Part shown: in pieces, positions 56,648-64,000 of the stretch
How positions within the stretch are numbered: position 1 is the first letter of the stretch
Layout of the letters: every line of letters starts with the position of its first letter
Translations under genes and position numbers: made by a program
The notes under the pieces: model-generated
Told to the model about the DNA's origin: nothing
The model's database searches: none
Seen by the model: the letters and a program-made list of their open reading frames with translations, nothing else
DNA from: Larix kaempferi
Taxonomy: Eukaryota > Streptophyta > Pinopsida > Pinales > Pinaceae
Reading direction: 5' to 3'
DNA: 64,000 bases
Assembly (NCBI GenBank): GCA_027924585.1
Contig: BSBM01000179.1
Coordinates: 16,407,001-16,471,000 of the forward strand

Positions 56648-59600
56648 ATGTCTCACCACACCAAGCTTGAGGATAAGCTTGAAGGGGCTGATAACTTCTG
56701 AGCTTGGAAGTATAGGATTGGGTTAATCCTGGAAGAGAATGAGTTGGACTCATATATAAAAGAAGTATTCCTTATCCCAGAGGATGAAGAGGCTAAGGTA
56801 TTGCATAAGAAGAACTTGGTCAAGGCAAAGAGAATCATTGCTGATTCTATCAAAGACCATCTCATACCCCATGTGTCTTCTCTAAAGACACCCAAGGCTA
56901 TGTTTGACTCTTTGACCAAGCTATTTGAACGAAAGAACATAAATCGGAAGATGACCCTGCGGAATCAATTGAAAGGGGTCAAGATGTTGAATGGAGAAAC
57001 CATTCAATCCTATTTCTCCAAGGTCTCTCAGATCAAGGAACAACTTGAAGATGTAGATGAAATGGTGGAGAATGGTGAAATTGTTATGACTACTTTGAAT
57101 GGCCTACCTAGGTCATGGGACTCTTTTATCTAGGGGATCTGTGCCAGAAAGAAGTTAATCTCCTTCAGCAGATTATGGGAGGAATGTTCTCAAGAAGATG
57201 CAAAGCTTGTGGCAAGAGAAGAGAAGATGGGAAATGAAGATCAAGCTCTCACAGCTCACACTAAGAAGGGCAAGTTCAAGAGGGAGCCATCCCATCACAA
57301 GAAGAAATCTTCTCATCATTTTCACAAAGACAAGAAAGATCTAAGGTGTTTCACTTGTAATGAGAAGGATCACTTTGCTTCAGAATGTCCCAAGAACAAA
57401 AGGGACAACCACAAGAACAACAACTCCAGCAAGAAGAAGAAGGGTAACAAAAGAAGGTACCATGCTCATGCTTCCGAAGATGATGAACCTCCAAAGAAGA
57501 AGGCTAGGGTAGAAAGTGATGATAGTAATGATGACTCATCAAGTGAAGAAGAGTATGTTCTAATCTCTGCTGTCACAGGTACTATCTCCCATGGTTGTAA
57601 TGTTTGGTTGATTGATAGTGGGGCTTCCAAACACATGACTGGGTTTAAGGAATCTTTTGTGAATCTATCTGAACATGAATCACCCCATAAGGTGAAACTT
57701 GGGGATGATTATCAATACCCAATCAAAGGAAGTGGTGAAGCCTCCTACAACCTAGATTCTGAAAAATCTTTGAAGATGAAAGAAGTCCTTTATGTACCTG
57801 GGCTCAAGAAGAACTTACTCTCCATCTCTACATTGGATGCAAAAGGTATGAGGGTTGCATTTGTGGATGGCCAAGTCCTAATGTGGCCAAAGGGAAAGAC
57901 CATAGATGATGCAGTTGTGATTGGAGAGCAAGAGGGAGGTTTGTATAAATTAAAAGGACAACCTGAACATGCCATGGTGCATGAATCCATGGAGCCAAGT
58001 GAACTTTGGAATAGAAGACTTGCTCATATGCACTATAGGGAACTTCCAATTGCAAGCAAGGCTGTAGAGGGTCTTCTTCAAATCAAGACCAAACATGAAG
58101 GTGTTTGCAAAGGATGTGCAAGAGGTAAGAATATTAAGAAGGCTTTCCCAAGCAGTGAAAGCAAGGCAAAAGAGATCCTGGAAATCATCCACTCAGATGT
58201 ATGTGGTCCTATGTCATCCAGTTCTCTAAGTGGGTATGTTTACTATGTCTTATTTATTGATGACTTCTCCAGGAATACTTGGGTATACTTCTTGAAGAAC
58301 AAAGATGAGGTGTTTGATAAGTTCAAGGAATTCAAAACCTTGATGGAGAATCAAACTGACAAGAAGATCAAAACATTCAGATCCGATAATGGTGGAGAAT
58401 TCACCTCAAGTGACTTCAAGAAGCTTTGTAGTGATTCAGGGATTAAGAGGGAGTTTACTGCTCCTTATAATCCTCAACAGAATGGAGTTGCAGAAAGGAA
58501 GAATAGAACAATCATGGAAGCGGCAAGGGCAATGCTGCATGACCAAGATCTACCTATGCATCTATGGGAAGAAGTAGCTAGAACAGCTGTATATGTGCAG
58601 AACAGAACACATCACAAGATATTAGACAACAAGACACCAGAAGAGGTCTTTTCTGGTAAGAAACCCGAAGTCAGCCATCTCAGAATATTTGGTTGTCCAG
58701 TATACACTTATGTCCCAAAGGAAAAGAGGACCAAACTAGATCCTTCAGGAAAGAAGGGTATCTTTGAGAGTTACAGTGAAAGCTCGAAGGCTTACAGAAT
58801 ATACTTTCCAGGGTTCAAGAAGATTGATGTCAGCAGGGATGTAACATTTGATGAAAACTCAGCATTCATCAAATCAAGGAAGGAACCTATTGAAGTTTAT
58901 GAAGAACCTATGGAAACTAGATTTCAAGACACTACCATGACTAAAGCAATTCCAGAACTTGTTCGTGAGTTTGAAGATCCGCAAGAACCTGTAGATCCAC
59001 CCCTTGAGGATAACTCTCACAAGAGGAAACCTGCATGGGCTAGAGAGGTCATTCAAGATGCATAAAGATTTGGGATTCCAGAAGAAGAACATAGAGCAAA
59101 GAAGAGAACCAGATCACATACCAGCTATGTTGCTTTACTCTGTGACATTATGAACAAAGAACCTTCTAGTTATGAAGAAGCAGCGAAAAAGAAAGAATGG
59201 AAAGATGCCATGGTTGAGGAATACCAATCAATAATGAAGAATGATGTTTGGGATAGTTTCCCAAGACCTAAAGAGAAGTCTGTTGTGAATTCCAAATGGA
59301 TATACAAAATCAAGCATGTTGCAGATGGCAGTGTAGAGAAATACAAAGCAAGATTCATAGCTCATGGCTTCTCTCAGAAAGAGGGAATAGATTATGAAGA
59401 AACTTTTGCACCTGTAGCCCAGTATACTTCCATCAGAACAGTACTTGCCTTGGTTGTAGCAATGAAATGGAAAATACACCAGATGGATGTCAAGACTACT
59501 TTCTTGAATGGTGTAGTTGAAGAGGAAGTATATGTGGAGCAGCCACTCGGTTTTGAAATACATGACAGGGAGTCATATGTGTGCAGATTGAAGAAAGCTT

Positions 59601-60703
59601 TGTATGGCTTGAAACAAGCTCCCAGAACCTGGTATGGTAGGATGGACAGTTTCCTATCTAGTTTGGGCTTTACCAAGAGTAAAGCGGATTCCAACCTCTA
59701 CTACAAGGTTGAGGAAGAGAATCCTATGATTCTACTCCTATATGTGGATGACTTATTTGTAACAGGAGATGACAGATTGATTGCAGATACCAAGAGGAAG
59801 CTTGCTGCTGAGTTCGATATGAAAGATTTGGGAATGATGCATTATTTCCTAGGTATGGAGGTGTGGCAGAATTTAGGTGGGATCTTCCTTGGTCAATGGA
59901 AGTACACAGTAGATATCGTGAAGAGATTTGGGATGATGGATTGCAAGGCCATGGCCACACCCATGGCATCGATTCTAAATCTTCTATGTGATGCTTCATC
60001 TGAGTCGGTTGATGTCTCTATGTATCGTCAGATGATTGGGTCCTTGATGTACTTAACAGACACAAGACCAGATATTTGCTTTGCTGTGAACACATTGAGC
60101 CAGTTCCTGACGGATCTAAGGAGTGTTCACCTGGTTGTTGTAAAGCATGTTCTGAGGTACCTGAAGGGTATAGTGGATTATGGGCTCAAGTATGAAGCGA
60201 ATCAAAAGTTTAACCTGCAGGGTTATGTTGATTCAGATTGGGCTGGCAGTGTTGCAGATAGGAAGAGCACATCTGGGTGCTGCTTCAGTATGGGATCAGG
60301 TGTGATCTCTTGGTTTAGCAGGAAGCAGTCCTGGGTAGCACTGAGTATAGTTGAGGCAGAGTATGTTGCAGCCTGTTCAGCTAGTTGTAAGGCAGTATGG
60401 CTATGGAAGATACTGTCTGAGTTATTTGATCTCCCATTGGATGCTACCGGTATATTCTACGGTAACCAGAGTTGTGTGAAGCTGTCTAAGAACCCAGTGT
60501 TTCATGACAGGTCAAAACACATAGAGATCAAATATCACCATATCAGGGATATGGTGCAGAGAGGAGCTGTGAAGCTCGTATATGTTGCGATGGACGAGGA
60601 GATTGCAGATGTGCTGACGAAGCCACTAGCCAGGGTGAAGTTTGAGTACTTCAGGGAGAGGCTTGGTGTTCTTCAGATTGACGACACTTCGAGGAAGAAG
60701 TGA
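56648..60703 (+). pseudogene. gag-pol: copia gag-pol, one frame with three nonsense codons
   Basis: A single frame of 1351 codons from ATG at 56648, with no frameshift. Stops interrupt it at 56699 (TGA), 57131 (TAG) and 59063 (TAA). Domains by residue: UBN2-type Gag 1-190; CCHC knuckle CFTCNEKDHFASEC near 234; Lys/Asp-rich linker; protease WLIDSGASKHM near 320; GAG-pre-integrase LWNRRLAHMHYREL with C..C near 455-495; integrase core HSDVCGPM, FIDDFSRNTW, SDNGGEF and ERKNRTIME with the full D-D-E set (515-620); RT WIYKIKHVADG, FAPVAQYTSIRT, YGLKQAPRTWY and LLYVDDLFVTGD (850-1100); RNase H DSDWAGSVADRKSTSG, EAEYVAAC, FYGNQSCVKLS and ADVLTKPLA (1190-1330). The usual Asp of the CDNQS block is Gly (YGNQS), which removes a catalytic acid. 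The pol order marks Ty1/copia. Confidence 0.94.
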
Positions 60704-60821
60704 TGGACACATTTGCTGAAGCCATTCCAAGCATGTTGGAAGGAGGATCCTTCACATGGATGTGGATGTAAGCACTAGATGATGAGTATTAGGACGATGC
60801 TCCAGTTACTGTTTTGTATAT

Positions 60822-61280
60822 GCATCATGCTGGATGCTGGATATGATCAGTTGGATCATTTATATTTGTATGTATGTACGCATCGTGTTGATGCTGGATA
60901 TGATTAGTTGGATCATTTGTATTTGTATGTATGTACGCATTGTGTTGATGTTGGATATGATCAGTTGGATCATTTATGTATGTGTGCATCATGTTGGATG
61001 CTGGATATGATCAAGTGGATCATGTATTTGTAATTGTATCAGGTGGATACATTGTATGATCAGGTGGATCATGTATGATGATATGTATCAGGTAGATACT
61101 TGGTATGCATTAGGTGGATGCATTGTATGATCAGGATGATCATGATGATGAGCTTCAGGATGTTGCTCCAGATGATATGTACCAGGATGGTACAGTGATG
61201 ATGATCAGTATGATCATGGGCATCAGGATGATGCCTCATGTGATGATGATCCGTTGGATCATGAGTATGAGGTTGATACT
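60822..61280 (+). other. Array of about fifteen covarying short hairpins in the copia 3' UTR
   Basis: Each is arm, 5-base loop, arm. Examples: ATGATC-AGTTG-GATCAT (60843-60859), GCATC-GTGTT-GATGC (60880-60894), TGTATC-AGGTG-GATACA (61035-61051), ATGATC-AGGTG-GATCAT (61056-61072), GTATC-AGGTA-GATAC (61085-61099), ATGATC-AGGAT-GATCAT (61127-61143), GTACC-AGGAT-GGTAC (61179-61193), GGCATC-AGGAT-GATGCC (61219-61235), ATGATC-CGTTG-GATCAT (61246-61262). The first (60822-60837) and another near 60986 have six-base loops. Arm changes are matched on the other side. Confidence 0.9.
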
Positions 61281-61319
61281 TGGAGGTCAGAGATGATATG
61301 TGGCAGGTTGTGCAAATAG

Positions 61320-61870
61320 CATGTAATCAGTCTTGGGAGATCTTGCCGGTCATGCTGCGGTACATAAATGTTCCTGGGGTACTCTTTCTGGTATTGCTAT
61401 GTAGTATGTAATCAGTCCTCAGATATCCGATAGGTTGAGCTGTGTGCTTGTAATCAGTCTTGGGATGACAAATTACTATGGAGACATGTAATTAGTCCTG
61501 GAGATCTGAGAGGTTGAGCTGTGTGCTCGTAATTAGTCTTGGGATGCTCTTTAGAGATCTTGTCGGTCATGCTGCAGCACATAAATGTTCCTGGGATGCT
61601 CTTTAAAGTTTTTTTCTATCCACATGTAATCAGTCCTAGAGATCCGAGAGGTTGAGCTGTCTACTCATAATAAGTCCTGGGATGCTCTTTAGAGATCTTG
61701 TCGGTCGTGTTGTGGCACATAAATGTTCCTGGGATACTCTTTAAAGGTATTGTGGAGGAAATGCATGTAATCAGTCCTAGGAGATCTTTCCGGTCATGCT
61801 TAGGCACATAAATGTTCCTGGGATAATCTTTCCAGTGTTGCATCCGCACATAAAATTAGTCCTGAGAGGC
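61320..61870 (+). repeat. Composite tandem repeats in the copia 3' UTR
   Basis: Anchors GTAAT(C/T)AGTC at 61323, 61408, 61450, 61488, 61529, 61625 and 61766. Two modules alternate after the anchor: one with AGGTTGAGCTGTGTGCTCGT, one with CGGTCATGCTGCGGCACATA and AATGTTCCTGGGATGCTCTTT. Unit lengths therefore vary (about 40-140). Confidence 0.85.
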
Positions 61871-62078
61871 CACCTCTATAAGACCGTTCGCACAGATGAT
61901 GAAGACCTGTAGGTGGTGGGCCTACATCCAGTATAAAAAAGGACTGGCTCTGTAGAACTTCCTATGACGAGTAGAGTTAGAGATTGGTTGAGATAGTAGC
62001 AGCAGTGACGATGATTATGACGATGATCCCGAGAAGAAGACTTGTCTAGAAGAACTGTGTCGAGAAATACCTTCCTAG

Positions 62079-62089
62079 TTAAGAGGGAG
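62079..62089 (+). promoter_or_regulatory. Polypurine tract of the plus copia
   Basis: TTAAGAGGGAG directly before the 3' LTR. The minus copy has the same sequence next to its LTR (50413-50425). Confidence 0.88.
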
Positions 62090-62686
62090 TGTTGATGTAT
62101 ATTTAACTTCAGAATGTATTTCATCTGTGTATTTCATATATATTTATTGTACCCTTATAAGAGATGTGTTATTCCTCTATAAGGAAGTGTCGTCATGTGG
62201 ATTGACACGTGTCGCAAGTGTGTGTACTTGCCGATGGGTTATTAGACCACCATGTGTGGGGTCGGCCCTGAAATATATATATTATATTGTGGATGTATCT
62301 AGATAGACAAGTCGGCCGCATAAGGTAACTAGGAAAATAGGTTAAGTATAAATAGAGATAAGGAGATCTCTATTTGGATCATTCGAAAATTCATATCTCT
62401 CTCACTCAGAAAGTGGCACACTAGTGAGGAGGAGGATCATCTGCTACTAGGAGACTATCTCAAGTGTATTTTGGTTGAGCCATTGCTCTCTCTATCTCTG
62501 AGGAGGTTGTGGGGTTTTTCACCTTAGGGTTTTTTGCACAGAAACTCTGTGTCTCTTGTCTCTCATGCTTTTGATTCTTGTGATGCTTGTCATGCTTATT
62601 GTGATTGTTATGCATTGATATACTGTATATGTTATTCTCTCAGTAAAGATACAAGAGTATTGTGAATTAATTCTCAAAATTTAACA
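62090..62686 (+). repeat. 3' LTR of the plus copia
   Basis: 597 bp, TGTTGATGTATATTTAAC... to ...CAAAATTTAACA, with TATA box at 62347-62355, preceded by the polypurine tract. Confidence 0.92.
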
Positions 62687-63041
62687 GCGTTTCAGTGTAA
62701 AAGAATAATGTATAGTGGTGGTTTGACCATAGCGAACTATATGTGCTATAGAAATTGTTTATCCTTGACCAATTCTGTAATTGAAAGTCGAATTTAGTCT
62801 ATCTAATAGGCTTAAACTTAAACCTGTATGATTTAAGTTTTCGTGGTAGAAAACTAATGCTAGCAAGGCTTATTGACTAAAATTTGATAAATTGACTAAG
62901 TCTTAGAAGTTTGTAGCACTAACAGCCAAATTTCCTTACTATAAAAATTTATACAACTGGTATTGGAAGGGTCATGTTAGGTGGATCCTTGGGTGGCTAA
63001 ATGCGTTTGTGTTATAAAAACATGTAAGGGGGTACGTTACA
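62687..63041 (+). other. Right flank of the plus copia, no gene seen
   Basis: AT-rich sequence with no recognisable coding or repeat signal. Confidence 0.4.
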
Positions 63042-63248
63042 GTCGATTGACCCAACCAAGATTTCCCTTAACAAGAATATTATGCTTAAGGAAGGTTTAG
63101 TCAACCCCTTCCTAGGATCCCCTTAATGAGAATGCTATGCTTGAGGAAGGGTCAATTGACCCTTCCTTAAGTCTCTCCTTGACAATAATACTATGCTTAA
63201 GGAAAGGTCAATCATCCCTCCCATGACCTCCCCTTCAATGAGAATATA
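63042..63248 (+). repeat. Tandem repeat, about four units of 51-58 bp
   Basis: Units start at 63042, 63100, 63151 and 63207 with GTCRAYY..CCC and contain CCTT(A)..(G)AGAATA.TATGCTTAAGGAAGG. Confidence 0.75.
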
Positions 63249-63811
63249 TGTTAGAGAATACTATAATGTTATATATAATGTGATAAATCAATTTACAAGC
63301 AGTTACTAATTAATTCCATTGAAGAAGCATAGCCTCGAGAAGAAACTTGTGGCCATAGAAAGGGAACACCAGGTGCCTTCATTGTGGACTTGAATGTAGG
63401 TGATGAGGTGGGCATACTCTTTTGAATTCCTTTCCCCTTAGTTAGTATGAGCCTTCTCACAACATGAAGATCTCCCCATCTTCAGAGACAGAAGAATAAT
63501 GAAGGTACAATTGTGTAAAATCTATACCACAATAGGATCTAGCTACTATAGATACCTCACAATTGAAAGATTTAACTTATTATGCAAGAAATAAGTGCAT
63601 TTACATTTCTGGAAAACAAATGATAAAAAACCAGGCATAAATGATCAAATATCAACACAAATGATCAAAAACCAGGAAACAAAAATGATCAAATATCAGA
63701 GTTTATTAACTGTCCAATGTTACAATGAGTTTGGATCATCCTTATATAGAAATAGCAAGAAATAGGATGCACTTGGAGTGTCCACACTTAGCTAGCTTAG
63801 ATTGAGACACA
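63249..63811 (-). repeat. Candidate 3' LTR of an element entering from the right
   Basis: On the minus strand it starts TGTGTCTCAATCTAAGC at 63811 and has a candidate end ...TTCTCTAACA at 63249 (563 bp). A TATA box (CTATATAAGG, near 63740-63750) and repeated TTGATCATTT motifs follow the start. The sequence before it on the minus strand, CTAGGGGGGAT (63812-63822), is a good polypurine tract. The partner LTR is outside the window, so the inner end is a guess. Confidence 0.5.
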
Positions 63812-64000
63812 ATCCCCCCTAGGTTGACCAAATGCTCCCAAATATCCCAAACAGGTACAAAATGTCCATGTGAACATTGAGTGAGCATGGGAAGTCATAA
63901 TGAGGTTCACAAATGTGGAGGATAAGGTTGGGTGGAAGTTAGGTAGGCTAGGTTAGGCCAAAATAGCCAAAAGAGGGGCAAATGACTAGGTTCAATGCAT
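63812..64000 (-). other. Polypurine tract and internal 3' end of that element
   Basis: The polypurine tract occupies 63812-63822. The remaining 178 bases to the edge show no protein signal and would be the 3' untranslated part. Confidence 0.4.

Larger units (their letters stand above)
55481..62686 (+). mobile_element. Near-complete Ty1/copia retrotransposon (7.2 kb)
   Basis: 5' LTR 55481-56091, PBS TGGTATCAGAGC at 56092, leader, one gag-pol frame 56648-60703, a long 3' UTR with a hairpin array (60822-61280) and tandem repeats (61320-61870), polypurine tract TTAAGAGGGAG (62079-62089), 3' LTR 62090-62686. The LTRs are very similar, with short indels. The flanks AATGG and GCGTT do not match, so no target duplication is visible. 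Three nonsense codons break gag-pol, and one RNase H catalytic residue is changed. Confidence 0.93.

Overview
The window looks like intergenic repeat-rich DNA from a large plant nuclear genome, most likely a gymnosperm. The grounds are AT-rich sequence, no intact host gene, nested plant-type Ty3/gypsy and Ty1/copia LTR retrotransposons with initiator-Met-tRNA primer sites (TGGTATCAGAGC), decayed LINE pieces, long LARD-like elements and a satellite array. The species is an inference and cannot be read directly. No intact protein-coding gene was found.

Layout. 1-7760 (minus): a Ty3/gypsy-type element running off the left edge, with a 1.5 kb 5' LTR, a gag broken by a 2.0 kb insertion, a protease, a second capsid-like segment where reverse transcriptase would be expected, and an integrase start. 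7761-8800: an older gypsy gag cut by that LTR. 10090-10690: tail of a LINE ORF2. 10997-25444: a non-coding LARD-type element with 2711-bp LTRs; its left LTR carries a complete 6041-bp Ty1/copia element (11179-17219, minus; TSD TAAAC). 26505-28837: a 2.3 kb non-autonomous LTR element (TSD AGTTA) between two LINE RNase H relics. 29477-39201: a second LARD (1909-bp LTRs) inserted in a satellite array that continues to about 43 kb with a 190+190+240 bp higher-order pattern. 43362-46300: a degraded multi-exon gene of unknown function. 46416-49722: piled-up LTRs including a solo LTR. 49723-53600 (minus) and 55481-62686 (plus): two copies of one Ty1/copia family, the first badly deleted, the second nearly whole with three in-frame stops. 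63249-63811: the 3' LTR of another element entering from the right.

How the parts relate. Nesting gives an order of events: satellite array before LARD 2; LARD 1 before its copia passenger; gypsy element before the insertion in its gag; LTR B before the solo LTR in it. The two LARDs and the 2.3 kb element keep LTRs, primer sites and polypurine tracts but no pol, so they must have been moved by proteins supplied in trans.

Most interesting signal: the 3' untranslated region of the plus-strand copia element (60822-61280) holds some fifteen short hairpins of the form arm-5 nt loop-arm. The arms change in sequence from hairpin to hairpin while staying complementary, and the loops stay close to AGGTG/AGTTG/AGGAT. 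The inverted sister copy (51299-51880) keeps the same arrangement. This looks like a selected RNA or DNA structure I cannot match to a named element.
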